This document shows positions 9,447 through 18,874 of a stretch of DNA of 64,000 nucleotides, one piece after another. The notes under the pieces were generated by a model. That model did not search any database, was not told where the DNA came from, and saw only the letters and a list, made by a program, of their open reading frames with translations. Source of the DNA: Oceanospirillum sediminis. Lineage in GTDB: Bacteria > Pseudomonadota > Gammaproteobacteria > Pseudomonadales > Halomonadaceae. Position 1 is the first letter of the stretch. Each line of letters opens with the position of its first letter. The position numbers and the translations under genes are program-made. The stretch is taken from NCBI RefSeq assembly GCF_014164585.1, contig NZ_JACJFM010000002.1:213175-277174 (forward strand), given 5' to 3'.

Positions 9447-10702
9447 TAGCCTGTTACCCTCTCTGGCACTGGTTTAGTAGATTCAATTCTGGTGTACCAA
9501 GGCATCAGAATGAAGTACAGGAAGTAAATCGCTGTTGTCACCTGAGCCAGAAGTGTACGCCCCGGAGTAGAAGGCAGAGCACCCAGCACACCCAGAATCA
9601 CAAAGCTAATCGCAAATGCAACCAGGAACAGCTTACTGATCATGCCTTTGTAACGCATAGAGCGCACAGGGCTCTTATCCAGCCACGGCAGCACAAACAG
9701 AATAGCAATCGCCGCACCCATTACGATAACACCCAGGAACTTCGCATCCAGACCAAACAACGTGAAGTTAATCGCACGCAGCATCGCGTAGAATGGAGTG
9801 AAGTACCACACTGGAGCGATGTGAGCAGGCGTTTTCAGTGCGTTTGCCGGTTCAAAGTTTGGTGGCTCAAGGAAGTAACCACCCATTGCCGGTGCGTAGA
9901 AAATGATTGTACAGAATACGAACAGGAATACTGCCACACCCACAATATCTTTCAGCGTGTAGTAAGGATGGAAAGGAATACCGTCCAGAGGAATACCATT
10001 CTCATCTTTGTGCTTCTTGATATCGTTACCGTCCGGGTTGTTAGAGCCTACCTCATGCAGTGCAATAATATGCAGCACAACCAGCGCCAGCAACACGATT
10101 GGCAGTGCAATAACATGCAATGCAAAGAAACGGTTCAGAGTAATACCAGAGATAAGGAAGTCACCTCGCACCCACTGGGCGAGGTCAGCACCAACTACAG
10201 GAATCGCTGTAAACAGAGAGATAATTACCTGTGCGCCCCAGTAAGACATCTGCCCCCATGGCAGCAGATACCCCATAAAGGCTTCTGCCATCAACGCCAG
10301 GTAGATAGCCATACCGAAGATCCAGATCAGTTCACGCGGTGCCTTGTACGAACCGTACATCAGGCCACGGAACATATGCAGGTATACCACTACGAAGAAT
10401 GCAGAAGCACCCGTGGAGTGCATATAGCGCAATAGCCAGCCGTACTCAACATCACGCATGATGTATTCAACAGAAGCAAAAGCACCTTCAGCACTTGGGT
10501 TAAAACTCATGGTCAGCCAGATACCGGTCAGAATCTGGTTAACCAGTACTAACAGTGCCAGAGAACCAAAGAAATACCAGAAGTTAAAGTTCTTTGGAGC
10601 ATAGTATTTACTCAGATGATCTTCCCACATTGCCGTAGCAGGGAAACGATCATCAATCCAGCCCATCAGGCCCGGATTGCCTTTATTACGACTACCAGCC
10701 AT
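9446..10702 (-). CDS. petB: Ubiquinol-cytochrome c reductase, cytochrome b subunit
   Basis: This is the membrane subunit of the bc1 complex that carries haems bL and bH and the two quinone sites. The 418-residue protein has about eight hydrophobic helices. The haem-ligand histidines are in RYMHSTGASAFFVVVYLHMF and in FFALHVIALPIVLLALVVLH. The Qo-site loop reads PVWY (within HIAPVWYFTPFYAML) where the classical motif is PEWY; I recall the Val form from other beta- and gammaproteobacteria. It overlaps petA and petC by one base each, so the three genes form one tight operon. Confidence 0.97.
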   Translation of the reverse strand: MAGSRNKGNPGLMGWIDDRFPATAMWEDHLSKYYAPKNFNFWYFFGSLALLVLVNQILTGIWLTMSFNPSAEGAFASVEYIMRDVEYGWLLRYMHSTGASAFFVVVYLHMFRGLMYGSYKAPRELIWIFGMAIYLALMAEAFMGYLLPWGQMSYWGAQVIISLFTAIPVVGADLAQWVRGDFLISGITLNRFFALHVIALPIVLLALVVLHIIALHEVGSNNPDGNDIKKHKDENGIPLDGIPFHPYYTLKDIVGVAVFLFVFCTIIFYAPAMGGYFLEPPNFEPANALKTPAHIAPVWYFTPFYAMLRAINFTLFGLDAKFLGVIVMGAAIAILFVLPWLDKSPVRSMRYKGMISKLFLVAFAISFVILGVLGALPSTPGRTLLAQVTTAIYFLYFILMPWYTRIESTKPVPERVTG

Positions 10703-11295
10703 TATGCGCCCTCCTGATCAACACCGATAACAATCGTAGTGTCAGACTCGTACTTGTATGGAGGAATCTCCAGATTCACAGGCGCCGGTACGCTTTTGAA
10801 TACACGACCTGCCAAGTCAAAACGAGAACCATGACAAGGACAGAAGAAACCACCCAGCCAGTCATCTCCCAGATCAGCTGGCCCTACTTCCGGACGATAC
10901 GTAGGGGAGCAACCCAGGTGAGTACAGATACCAATCATTACCGCGTACTCAGGTTTCAGAGAGCGCGCAATGCCTTTCACATACTCAGGCTGCTGTGGAA
11001 CCTCAGAGTTCGGATCCGCCACCTGGTCATTCAGTTTTTCCAGAGAAGCCACCATTTCTGGTGTACGGTATACAACCCATACAGGCTTACCTCGCCACTC
11101 TACTGTCATTTGCTGTCCCGGCTGCAGCTTAGAAATATCAGCTTTTACCGGAGCACCTGCCGCCCTAGCTTTAGCGCTTGGGTTCCAGGATGCAACAAAG
11201 GGTACCGCTACCCCCACAACGCCCACTGCACCAACTGCAGATGTCGCGCCGAGAAGGAAACGGCGCCGCCCCTTGTTTACGCCGTCATTACTCAT
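10702..11295 (-). CDS. petA: Ubiquinol-cytochrome c reductase, Rieske iron-sulfur subunit
   Basis: The Rieske 2Fe-2S subunit of complex III. I choose the ATG at 11295 (GGAG box 9 nt upstream), which gives 197 residues; the frame extends 17 codons further without a good binding site. The N-terminus has a twin-arginine signal-anchor (KGRRRFLLGATSAVGAVGV), as expected for a Tat substrate. The cluster-binding motifs are CTHLGC and CPCHGSRFD. First gene of petABC. About 280 nt of AT-rich non-coding DNA upstream should hold the promoter. Confidence 0.96.
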   Translation of the reverse strand: MSNDGVNKGRRRFLLGATSAVGAVGVVGVAVPFVASWNPSAKARAAGAPVKADISKLQPGQQMTVEWRGKPVWVVYRTPEMVASLEKLNDQVADPNSEVPQQPEYVKGIARSLKPEYAVMIGICTHLGCSPTYRPEVGPADLGDDWLGGFFCPCHGSRFDLAGRVFKSVPAPVNLEIPPYKYESDTTIVIGVDQEGA

Positions 11296-11572
11296 CGTAA
11301 GGTTTCTCCCATCAACCAACCCGTTAAACTTCAAAAAGTTATGCAACTAATTCAATAGGTTACAAGCAATAAAGCATTACTCTGCAGCCTTTAGAGAAAA
11401 TTGCCTAACCCCTTGTCATTTTTCACGGAAAATAAATGGCACAAATAGTAAAAAAATCAGCCCGGCAACACAAGGAAATATAACCCTGTAAAAATAATGC
11501 CTTAGTTGCATGACAAATAGTCGAAATTATGCGTCAACAACTGTTCAGGCCAGCATATTCTCTGAATTCGGA
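11296..11572. other. AT-rich intergenic region upstream of petA
   Basis: No credible coding sequence or RNA gene is seen. It lies between the rpsI terminator and petA and should carry the petABC promoter. I could not pick out an unambiguous -35/-10 pair. Confidence 0.5.
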
Positions 11573-11608
11573 CAAAAAAAACGCCCAGACATAAAAACTG
11601 CCTGAGCG
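11573..11608 (-). terminator. Terminator of rplM-rpsI
   Basis: On the minus strand a 9-bp stem (including two G-U pairs) around CGCTCAGGCAG and GTCTGGGCG is followed by seven Ts. It lies about 37 nt after the rpsI stop. Confidence 0.8.
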
Positions 11609-11644
11609 CTCTTGTACAAACCCGATAAAAGGTCTGTAAGCGAA

Positions 11645-12037
11645 TTAACGCTTGGAGAACTGTGGACGCTTACGTGCTTTACGCAGACCCACTTTCTTAC
11701 GTTCAACCTTACGAGCGTCACGAGTTACATAACCCGCATCACGCAGAGGCTTACGCAGAGTCTCATCGTACTCAATCAGAGCACGGGTCACACCGTGACG
11801 AATCGCGCCAGCCTGACCAAAATCACCGCCACCTTTTACAGTCACGTTGATATCGAATTTTTCACCATTCTCTGTCAGTTCCAGAGGCTGACGAACGATG
11901 ATACGTGCAGTTACACGACCAAAATACTCATCCAGAGCTTTACCGTTAACAGTGATGTTACCAGAACCAGCGCGCAGGAATACACGAGCAGAAGAGGTCT
12001 TACGACGACCTGTACCGTAATACTGAGTTACAGACAT
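11645..12037 (-). CDS. rpsI: 30S ribosomal protein S9
   Basis: A small-subunit protein whose C-terminal tail reaches the P-site tRNA. The 130-residue length is identical to E. coli. It starts [17 protein letters not shown] and ends with the canonical basic tail [12 protein letters not shown]. It follows rplM by 13 nt, the standard L13-S9 operon. Confidence 0.99.
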   Translation of the reverse strand: MSVTQYYGTGRRKTSSARVFLRAGSGNITVNGKALDEYFGRVTARIIVRQPLELTENGEKFDINVTVKGGGDFGQAGAIRHGVTRALIEYDETLRKPLRDAGYVTRDARKVERKKVGLRKARKRPQFSKR

Positions 12038-12050
12038 GATTACCTACCTA

Positions 12051-12479
12051 TTAAAGTTTCAGTTCTTGCGGCTGTTGAGCAGCGTGTGGGTGAGTTTCAC
12101 CAGCATACACTTTCAATTTAGCCTGCATAGCACGGCCCAGAGGACCTTTTGGCAGCATGCCTTTAACAGCCAGCTGGATAACACGCTCAGGAGCATGATC
12201 AATCATCTGCTCAAAAGACATAGACTTGATACCACCGATGTAACCAGTATGACGGTAGTACATTTTGTCTTTGGCTTTGTTACCAGTAACTTTAACTTTC
12301 TCAGCGTTGATTACTACCAGGTAGTCACCAGTATCTACGTGAGGAGTATATTCAGCCTTATGCTTGCCGCGCAGACGACGAGCCAGTTCTGTAGCCAGAC
12401 GACCCAGAGTCAGACCGTTTGCGTCGACAACATACCAGTCACGAGTGACTGTCTGTGGTTTTGCACTAAAAGTTTTCAT
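12051..12479 (-). CDS. rplM: 50S ribosomal protein L13
   Basis: An early assembly protein of the large subunit. The 142-residue length equals E. coli L13. Signatures include [18 protein letters not shown] at the N-terminus, the [16 protein letters not shown] segment and [13 protein letters not shown]. It is the first gene of the rplM-rpsI operon. In E. coli this operon is feedback-controlled by L13 binding its leader. The 260 nt upstream could hold such a leader, but I did not resolve a specific structure. Confidence 0.99.
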   Translation of the reverse strand: MKTFSAKPQTVTRDWYVVDANGLTLGRLATELARRLRGKHKAEYTPHVDTGDYLVVINAEKVKVTGNKAKDKMYYRHTGYIGGIKSMSFEQMIDHAPERVIQLAVKGMLPKGPLGRAMQAKLKVYAGETHPHAAQQPQELKL

Positions 12480-12740
12480 TTTTAATAGCCTATATCGGCC
12501 ATACGATCAGAGATTCATTCTCTTTCCTGCAGACCCGTTGCCTATTTTTATTGGTTGCATCTCCTTTGCAACGTTCATCACCTTAAAAAAGGAGCGCGAA
12601 GTATAGCGGCAAACATTAAAAAAGTTAACCCCTGTATACTGCCTAAATTCAGGTTAATTGACCTGATCTGACCTAAAACTGATATCCGTCAATACAACAC
12701 CTGCCAGTTTCTTCAGATACTCACTACGGACTATGCCCTC

Positions 12741-13850
12741 TTACGGACGATGCTCTCTTGCCAGATATTCGTGAGACTGCATCTCCAGCAAACGGGAGAC
12801 CGTACGGTCAAACTCAAAACTCAGCGTTCCTCCAAGATAAAGCTCACTGATACCTGCCTCAGCAGAAATAATCAGCTTCACATTACGATCATAGAATTCA
12901 TCTACCAGATTAATAAAACGTCTGGCCTGATCATCCGTGGTACGCTTCATCTGAGGTACATCACTTAACAGCACTGAATGGAACTCTTTCGCAAGCTCAA
13001 TATAATCATTCTGGCTACGCGGTCCATCACAAAGCTCATAAAAATCAAACCACACTACATCATCATGAATGCGCTGAGTTTTCAGCATGCGGTGATTAAT
13101 TTCAATTTCAGCACCTGCCTGCCCCATCCCCAGAGCAATGCTCTTAAAGCTTTTCTCAAGACTGGCATTAGCATCGGCATCCAGCGGGTAATGATAGATT
13201 TCAGCCTGTTCCAGTGCACGCAAGCGATAATCTACACCACTGTCCACATTAACCACTTCAGTATATTGTTTCAGCAAATCAATAGCAGGCAGGAAGCGGG
13301 CTCGTTGCAGACCGTTTTCATATAGTCCATCAGGAACAATATTGGATGTTGTTACCAGACTCACACCATTCTTAAACAATTCATCCAGCAGTCCAGCCAG
13401 AATCATAGCATCAGTAATATCCTTAACAAAAAACTCATCAAGGCAAAGTACACGAATCTCTTTGGCCAACTGAGCAGCCACCAGAGTCAGAGGATTTTTT
13501 TCACCGTCAAACTTGCGCAAATCCTCATGAACACGCTGCATAAAACGATGAAAATGGACCCGCATTTTCTCAGGAAATGGCAGGCTGTCATAAAAAGTAT
13601 CCACCAGATACGTCTTACCACGGCCAACCCCACCCCAGAAATACAGCCCCATCAGAGGCTGGACTTCTTCCTTTTTCTTACCGAATAACCCCTTCAATTT
13701 ACCTGCAAAGCCTGCTTCTTTCTCAGGTGGCTGCCATGCAACCAGCTCATCATATAAGCGCTGAAGGTGCTTCACCGCCATTTCCTGAGCCGGATCATAA
13801 CTAAAATCATCCCGCTCCAGATCTTTTTTATAACGCTCTAATGGTGTCAT
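12741..13850 (-). CDS. zapE: Cell division ATPase ZapE (AFG1/YhcM family)
   Basis: ZapE is an AAA-type ATPase that in E. coli associates with the Z ring and is needed for division under some stress conditions. The 369-residue length matches E. coli (375). Walker A is GGVGRGKT at 73-80. Walker B is LCLDEFFVKD (about 136-145), preceded by HFHRFMQRVH, and the sensor region is VTTSNIVPDGLY. The N-terminal insert KLKGLFGKKKEE is Lys-rich. The gene is divergent from yhcB and monocistronic. Its neighbours rplM and yhcB are the usual ones in pseudomonads. Confidence 0.95.
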   Translation of the reverse strand: MTPLERYKKDLERDDFSYDPAQEMAVKHLQRLYDELVAWQPPEKEAGFAGKLKGLFGKKKEEVQPLMGLYFWGGVGRGKTYLVDTFYDSLPFPEKMRVHFHRFMQRVHEDLRKFDGEKNPLTLVAAQLAKEIRVLCLDEFFVKDITDAMILAGLLDELFKNGVSLVTTSNIVPDGLYENGLQRARFLPAIDLLKQYTEVVNVDSGVDYRLRALEQAEIYHYPLDADANASLEKSFKSIALGMGQAGAEIEINHRMLKTQRIHDDVVWFDFYELCDGPRSQNDYIELAKEFHSVLLSDVPQMKRTTDDQARRFINLVDEFYDRNVKLIISAEAGISELYLGGTLSFEFDRTVSRLLEMQSHEYLAREHRP

Positions 13851-13991
13851 GGGGCCTATCCGGTTTTCGCAGTAAAAATGAGGCCGGTATTATACTGATT
13901 CTGACTTAAACCCCCAAATATCGACCTTAGTACGAGTACAGAATGGCGATTTATCATTGATTTTGATTAGTCAACCAGCTGAATAAACCGC

Positions 13992-13997
13992 TATAAT
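13992..13997 (+). promoter_or_regulatory. Candidate -10 element for yhcB
   Basis: A perfect TATAAT lies about 50 nt before the yhcB start. No good -35 hexamer stands at 16-18 nt spacing (agtcaa at 17), so only the -10 is supported. Confidence 0.4.
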
Positions 13998-14047
13998 GTT
14001 GCCTCTGAAAATAGGCGATACCCGTTAAAAGCTTGAAGGAGCCGCTC

Positions 14048-14515
14048 GTGGAAGCAGCAAATGTAGATTGGTCAATGCTGGTACTGACCTTTATCGTAGG
14101 TGCCGGTGCTGGCGCCCTGATTTCTCACCTGCTGAAATCAGGTTCAGCAGGAAACAACACCAGCTCTGACCTGAAAACCCGAATGAATGAAAAAGAGCTG
14201 CAACTGGCGCAGTTAAGTGACAATGTCAGTGAGCACTTCGTTCGCACTGACGAACTGGTCAGCACTCTGGAAAAGAACTATGAAGCATTGATCAGCCATC
14301 TTAAAAGTGGCACGGAAAGCTTCTGTGATGATTCAACCCTGATCAAAAAACCTGTTGTCGAAACAGCGGCAGAAAAAAAAGAAGCAGAACCAGAAGAACA
14401 GACTGAATCAGAGCCACCAAGAGACTACGCTCCTAAGACATCGGGCACTCTGTCTGAAGACTTTGGCCTGAACAAAGAAAAAGAAGAAAGTACAGAGCCA
14501 CCTAAAGGCCTGTAA
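14048..14515 (+). CDS. zapG: Inner-membrane protein YhcB/ZapG (DUF1043)
   Basis: A small membrane protein that in E. coli links cell division and envelope growth. The start is a GTG at 14048 because AAGGAG at 14036-14041 lies 6 nt upstream; an in-frame TTG at 14033 would overlap that box. The product of 155 residues has one N-terminal transmembrane helix rich in Gly and Ala (LVLTFIVGAGAGALISHLL), then a coiled coil (ELQLAQLSDNVSEHFVRTDEL) typical of DUF1043. It ends with a long acidic Glu-rich disordered tail. A terminator overlapping the nif3 end follows. Confidence 0.9.
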   Translation: MEAANVDWSMLVLTFIVGAGAGALISHLLKSGSAGNNTSSDLKTRMNEKELQLAQLSDNVSEHFVRTDELVSTLEKNYEALISHLKSGTESFCDDSTLIKKPVVETAAEKKEAEPEEQTESEPPRDYAPKTSGTLSEDFGLNKEKEESTEPPKGL

Positions 14516-14540
14516 CCTACTCTCTTTTATACTGAAAGAA

Positions 14541-14561
14541 AACCCGGTTTTAAACCGGGTT
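14541..14561. terminator. Bidirectional terminator between yhcB and the Nif3-like gene
   Basis: A near-perfect palindrome AACCCGGTTT/AAACCGGGTT is followed by TCTCTTC on the plus strand and by CTTTCAG on the minus strand. The Nif3-like gene's stop codon lies inside the stem. The T tracts are weak on both sides. Confidence 0.6.
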
Positions 14562-15311
14562 CTCTTCATCAAGTGCAATGTGCCTGATTCCGGTTTCCCG
14601 CTGCAACCATTCCCCCAGAGCAAGAACACCATAACGCTCCGTAGCATGATGCCCCGCTGCAATATAGGTAATACCCAGCTCTCTTGCCGCATGCACAGTG
14701 TTTTCTGATATTTCCCCACTGACAAACAGATCACATCCTGCCTCTGCTGCCAGCTCAATCATCCCTTGCGCAGCTCCACTGCACCAGGCCAGCTTTTTAA
14801 CCACCCTGTCTTTATCACCTATAACCAGCGGCTCTCTTTTCAGCTTATTCGTAATTTCCAATGCAATATCGGACACCCTGGAAGACTTCAACGGTGCACC
14901 TGTCAGCCCGATACTTCTTGAATTCCCCGGCTCCAGCCCGCCAGATATCTTCCAGCTAAGCATAGCCGCCAGCCGGGCGTTATTTCCCAGTTCAGGATGG
15001 GCGTCCAGAGGCAAATGATAAGCCAGCAGACTGATATCATTACGAATCAGCTGTGAAATTCTGTGGTACTTCATCCCCGTCAGCACTTGCGGCTCGTTAC
15101 GCCAGAAATAACCATGATGCACAAGCAGTACATCAGCCCCAGCCTCTGCCGCCTGATCCACCATATTCTGACTGGCTGTTACGGCTGTGGCAACAACAGA
15201 CACTTCATTCCTGCCCTGCACTTGCAAACCGTTAGGGCAATAATCCTTAAACATCTGAGGCTCAAGCAAGGTGTCCAGATGTTGTATCAGCTGTGTCAGC
15301 GTAATGCTCAT
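14550..15311 (-). CDS. Nif3-like dinuclear metal centre hexameric protein (YbgI family)
   Basis: A member of the widely conserved Nif3/DUF34 family (annotated in the past as GTP cyclohydrolase I type 2). The biochemical role is unsettled. The 253-residue protein carries the metal-binding residues of the family: HHG at 65-67, the HLPLDAH segment at about 98-104 and AGHHATERYG near 218-227. It opens with LIQHLDTLLEPQMFKDYCPNGLQVQG, the common N-terminal pattern. It is adjacent to degS and yhcB as in Pseudomonas and convergent with yhcB. Confidence 0.9.
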   Translation of the reverse strand: MSITLTQLIQHLDTLLEPQMFKDYCPNGLQVQGRNEVSVVATAVTASQNMVDQAAEAGADVLLVHHGYFWRNEPQVLTGMKYHRISQLIRNDISLLAYHLPLDAHPELGNNARLAAMLSWKISGGLEPGNSRSIGLTGAPLKSSRVSDIALEITNKLKREPLVIGDKDRVVKKLAWCSGAAQGMIELAAEAGCDLFVSGEISENTVHAARELGITYIAAGHHATERYGVLALGEWLQRETGIRHIALDEENPV

Positions 15312-15412
15312 AAATACTCCAAAGCCATATCATTTGTTGCTTGATTTTACAGGATAAGCCACCATATCAGGGATAACTTTGCAAAGAACCCGCAGAATTT
15401 ACGGGACACCCT

Positions 15413-16567
15413 ATGAAAAAGCTTCTTCGTTATCTGTCATGGCCTGTACTGGTCGGAGCTATCGCTGGCCTGTACATTAACCAGCAGACGCTTCTGAATG
15501 CTAATCAGCCCGGCTCAAATACTCCGGTCTTTATTGAAGCAGCACAGGCAGCGCAATCCCCTCGGCTGAGCGGTCCCTACAGCTATTCTGATGCTGTAAA
15601 GCAGGCCGCTCCGGCCGTTGTTAATATCTATACCAGCAAAATTGTTCAGCAACGCAGCCACCCTCTGCTGAGTGACCCTGCATTCAGACAGTTTTTCGGA
15701 TATAACGGCACGCCCAGGCAAGAACGTATGCAATCCAGCCTGGGATCAGGCGTCATCATCAGTACCGATGGTTACATCCTGACCAACAACCATGTAATTG
15801 CCGGCGCAGATGAGATTAAGGTTGCTCTCAAAGATGGACGGGAAACCATAGCCCGGGTTGTAGGCACAGACCCTGAAACGGATCTTGCCGTTTTACGTAT
15901 CCCACTGAAAGAACTGCCCGTAATTACTATTGCACCTTCAGATGCTCTGGAAGTAGGGGATGTTGTGCTTGCTATTGGTAACCCTTTCGGTGTCGGGCAA
16001 ACCGTTACGATGGGCATTGTTAGCGCAACTGGTCGGGATCAGCTGGGCATCAATACTTTTGAAGATTTTATCCAGACCGATGCCGCTATTAATCCGGGCA
16101 ACTCAGGAGGCGCCCTGGTCAATCCTAGAGGCGAACTGGTAGGCATCAATACAGCGATCTTCAGTAAAAGCGGTGGCTCTCAGGGAATTGGATTTGCCAT
16201 TCCATCGGATCTTGCAAGACAAATCATGGTTGATATTGTCCGTGAAGGCAGTGTCGTTCGAGGCTGGCTCGGCGTAGAAGTTCAAGACCTTACCCCTCAA
16301 CTGGCCCGTTCTTTTGGCTACAACAGCAATCAGGGCATTGTTATCGCTGGCCTGCTGCGCAATGGCCCGGCACACAGGGCTGGCATGCAGCCAGGTGACA
16401 TTGTTATTGCAGTAGAGGGACAACCGGTTATCAGCAGCCAGGGCACGATGAACCAGATTGCCCAGAAGCGTCCGGGAGAAAGCATCAGCCTGACCGTTTT
16501 CCGGCAGGGCAAACGCTACCAGTTAACAGCAGAAGTGGGTAGACGCCCGGTTCCTCAACGCCAGTAG
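15413..16567 (+). CDS. degS: Periplasmic serine protease DegS/AlgW (S1C, one PDZ)
   Basis: The site-1 protease of the sigma-E envelope stress pathway, which senses misfolded porin C-termini through its PDZ domain and cleaves the anti-sigma factor. The 384-residue protein has an N-terminal signal anchor (about 7-25) and the trypsin-like triad His127 (LTNNHVIAG), Asp157 (PETDLAVL) and Ser231 (NPGNSGGAL). One PDZ domain covers about 275-375. A single PDZ and the membrane anchor separate DegS from DegP/DegQ. No sigma-E or RseA gene is in the window. Monocistronic, ending at a shared terminator. Confidence 0.94.
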   Translation: MKKLLRYLSWPVLVGAIAGLYINQQTLLNANQPGSNTPVFIEAAQAAQSPRLSGPYSYSDAVKQAAPAVVNIYTSKIVQQRSHPLLSDPAFRQFFGYNGTPRQERMQSSLGSGVIISTDGYILTNNHVIAGADEIKVALKDGRETIARVVGTDPETDLAVLRIPLKELPVITIAPSDALEVGDVVLAIGNPFGVGQTVTMGIVSATGRDQLGINTFEDFIQTDAAINPGNSGGALVNPRGELVGINTAIFSKSGGSQGIGFAIPSDLARQIMVDIVREGSVVRGWLGVEVQDLTPQLARSFGYNSNQGIVIAGLLRNGPAHRAGMQPGDIVIAVEGQPVISSQGTMNQIAQKRPGESISLTVFRQGKRYQLTAEVGRRPVPQRQ

Positions 16568-16586
16568 CCCCGAATCACATCACGAT

Positions 16587-16620
16587 AAAAAGCCCGGATC
16601 AGTGATACTCCAGGCTTTTT
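16587..16620. terminator. Bidirectional terminator between degS and lipA
   Basis: A stem AAAAAGCCCGGA/TCCAGGCTTTTT with one mismatch and a 10-nt loop is flanked by A and T runs. It can serve degS on the plus strand and lipA on the minus strand. Confidence 0.85.
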
Positions 16621-16664
16621 ATTCACATCTGTAAATTGATATCAACCAACGAGGAGTCTATTAA

Positions 16665-17678
16665 TCATTTCACTTCTTCACCATGTGCCTGCTTATCCGC
16701 GTGATACGAAGAACGAACCAGAGGACCTGAAGCGACATGCTTAAAGCCCATTTCCTCCGCCAGCACACGCAATTCATCAAACTCAGAAGGCGTTACCCAG
16801 CGATCAATCGGCAGGTGACTCTTAGACGGCTGCATATACTGACCTAATGTCAACATATCTACATTATGAGCACGCAGATCCTTCAGCACCTCTACCACTT
16901 CTTCTTTTGTTTCACCAACCCCCAGCATCAGACCAGACTTGGTCAGCACATCCGGGCAACGCTCTTTGTATTGTTTCAGCAGATCAAGAGACCACTGATA
17001 ATCCGCACCCGGTCTGACTTTACGATACAAAGCAGGAACGGTTTCCAGATTGTGATTAAATACATCCGGTGGGGTCTGCTCCAGAATATCCAGTGCGATA
17101 TCCATCCGCCCCCGAAAATCAGGCACCAGCACTTCAATCTCAATGCTATCCATACGCTGACGAGTCTCAGAAATACAATCAGCAAAATGCTGCGCACCAC
17201 CATCTCTCAGATCATCGCGATCAACTGAGGTAATGACAACATACTTCAGCCTCATATCTGCAATAGCCTCAGCCAGCTCACGAGGCTCACTTTCATTCAG
17301 AGCATTCGGTCGACCATGAGCCACATCACAAAATGGGCAGCGGCGGGTACAAATATCCCCCATAATCATGAAGGTTGCCGTTCCACCGTGGAAACATTCA
17401 CCAATATTCGGACAGGATGCCTCTTCACAAACAGTATGCAGCTTATGGCTGCGCAGCGTATCTTTAATACGCTTAACTTCAGGTGAAGCATACATACGCA
17501 CTTTCAGCCAGTCCGGCTTACGAGGTACTTCTTCTGTCGGGATAATTTTTACCGGAATACGGGAGACTTTATCCGCTCCACGCAGTTTAACACCCGCCTC
17601 AACTTTACCGGCGGATTTAGCGGCTTTTGCTGCCAGGCTTTTGGCTATTGCAGCATTATCTGAGCCTGTTGCACTCAT
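16665..17678 (-). CDS. lipA: Lipoyl synthase
   Basis: A radical-SAM enzyme that inserts two sulfurs into octanoyl groups on E2 and GcvH proteins. The auxiliary cluster cysteines are C84, C89 and C95 ([12 protein letters not shown]). The radical-SAM motif is C110-x3-C114-x2-C117 (CTRRCPFC). The C-terminal RSSYHADK carries the conserved Ser ligand. The 337-residue length is slightly longer than E. coli (321) because of an Ala/Lys-rich N-terminus. It lies 3 nt after lipB, an operon with lipB and probably ybeD. Confidence 0.98.
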   Translation of the reverse strand: MSATGSDNAAIAKSLAAKAAKSAGKVEAGVKLRGADKVSRIPVKIIPTEEVPRKPDWLKVRMYASPEVKRIKDTLRSHKLHTVCEEASCPNIGECFHGGTATFMIMGDICTRRCPFCDVAHGRPNALNESEPRELAEAIADMRLKYVVITSVDRDDLRDGGAQHFADCISETRQRMDSIEIEVLVPDFRGRMDIALDILEQTPPDVFNHNLETVPALYRKVRPGADYQWSLDLLKQYKERCPDVLTKSGLMLGVGETKEEVVEVLKDLRAHNVDMLTLGQYMQPSKSHLPIDRWVTPSEFDELRVLAEEMGFKHVASGPLVRSSYHADKQAHGEEVK

Positions 17679-17681
17679 ATA

Positions 17682-18338
17682 TCAGTCCAGCCCTTTATGT
17701 TCTGTTGTTTGAGGATTACCCAGCCCTGCTACCAGGTAATTCAGCACCCATTGAGTTGCCTGCTCAGGGGTCACCTGAGGCGCAAGCTCTTTTAATTGTG
17801 TCATGCGCATTCCCTGATAACCACAGGGGTTAATACGCAGGAAAGGCATCATATCCATATCAAGATTCAGCGCTAGCCCATGAAATGAGCACCCCCGGCG
17901 AATCCTGAGCCCTAATGATGCAATTTTTGCTTCAGTATTATCAATGGCAACATAAACTCCGGGGGCATCGGGTTTAGCATAGGCATCAACACCTGAACGC
18001 TGCAAAGCATCTGTTACCGCTTCTTCCATCAGCGTAACCAGTTGCCTGACTCCGATATCCAGCTGCTTAACATTCAATAGCAGATAGACGACCAGCTGAC
18101 CGGGGCCGTGGTAAGTAACCTGACCTCCGCGATCGACTTTCACGACCGGAATATCGCCGGTATTTAACAAATGCTCCTCTTTACCAGCCTGCCCCTGAGT
18201 AAAAACCGGAGGATGCTCTAATAACCAGATCTGATCCGGATCATCCAGTCCCCTCTGATCTGTGTATTCCTGCATCCGATGCCAGGTTTCTTCATAAGGC
18301 ACCAGCCCAAGGTAACGCACCTGTAACGGTCTCACCAT
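17682..18338 (-). CDS. lipB: Octanoyl-[ACP]:protein N-octanoyltransferase LipB
   Basis: LipB transfers octanoate from ACP to lipoyl domains, providing the LipA substrate. Catalytic residues are Lys in [10 protein letters not shown] and Cys in RRGCSFHG, with the signature [14 protein letters not shown] take the ATG at 18338 (218 residues), since the family usually begins close to VRYLG. An ATG 15 nt upstream (18353) and a GTG at 18335, better spaced from the AGGGG box, are alternatives. It is followed within 3 nt by lipA. Confidence 0.95.
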   Translation of the reverse strand: MVRPLQVRYLGLVPYEETWHRMQEYTDQRGLDDPDQIWLLEHPPVFTQGQAGKEEHLLNTGDIPVVKVDRGGQVTYHGPGQLVVYLLLNVKQLDIGVRQLVTLMEEAVTDALQRSGVDAYAKPDAPGVYVAIDNTEAKIASLGLRIRRGCSFHGLALNLDMDMMPFLRINPCGYQGMRMTQLKELAPQVTPEQATQWVLNYLVAGLGNPQTTEHKGLD

Positions 18339-18399
18339 TTTCCCCTGCACCATGCTATATATTCAATTTATTATCATTATGAGCGCTAAAACGAACAAA

Positions 18400-18669
18400 T
18401 CAGATGACTACCTGAACCCGGCCTGTTGCTTTAAGGGCCTCAAACAATGCCATAATCTGAGGCTCACCTGTGGCTGTAATCGTCACACGAACAGACTGAA
18501 AACGACCATTGCTGCTTTCCTGAATACTGACCGTTGAATGATCAACCCCCGGAGCATGACGCTCTACGACATCAAGCACCAGCATCTTAAAATCAGGTGC
18601 GGTTCGTCCGACAATCTTCAATGGATATGCACATGGAAACTCAATCTTGGGAGCGTCTTGCTGACTCAT
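18400..18669 (-). CDS. ybeD: YbeD family protein (DUF493)
   Basis: A small ACT-like alpha/beta protein of unknown function that conservatively precedes lipB. The 89-residue protein (E. coli YbeD 87) has IEFPCAYPLKIVGRTAPDF at its N-terminus and the mid-region SSNGRFQSVRVTITATGEPQ, both typical of DUF493. It lies about 60 nt upstream of lipB on the same strand and is probably cotranscribed. A role linked to lipoylation is often assumed from context but is not shown. Confidence 0.92.
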   Translation of the reverse strand: MSQQDAPKIEFPCAYPLKIVGRTAPDFKMLVLDVVERHAPGVDHSTVSIQESSNGRFQSVRVTITATGEPQIMALFEALKATGRVQVVI

Positions 18670-18690
18670 CAGATAGTACCTCAGAAACGT

Positions 18691-18711
18691 AAAAACGGGG
18701 TCATCACCCCG
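18691..18711 (-). terminator. Hairpin upstream of ybeD
   Basis: On the minus strand the stem ACGGGG/CCCCGT with a 6-nt loop is followed by TTTTTACG. It lies downstream of dacA and upstream of ybeD, so it is a second terminator for the dacA operon. Confidence 0.7.
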
Positions 18712-18817
18712 TCCTTATGGCAATCAATATAGTTCAGAGTTATATACCCAAGCGTTTTAGTCGGATATAGTTTATATCAGATCTTGCAATGGATTAAAAC
18801 TCATCAATTTAAAACAA

Positions 18818-18845
18818 CTGAGCCTGCAAAACTGTGCAGGCTCAG
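18818..18845 (-). terminator. Terminator of the mrdA-rodA-mltB-rlpA-dacA operon
   Basis: A perfect 11-bp stem (CTGAGCCTGCA/TGCAGGCTCAG) with a 6-nt loop is followed on the minus strand by TTGTTTTAAATT, 30 nt after the dacA stop. Confidence 0.85.
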
Positions 18846-18874
18846 AAGAATATTGGGGCAAATCAGGAAAAATT

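Noticed and set aside
9425-10435. 336-codon plus-strand frame opposite petB
   Set aside because: It mirrors cytochrome b codons, has no recognisable domain and is rich in Arg, Gln and His as expected of an antisense shadow.
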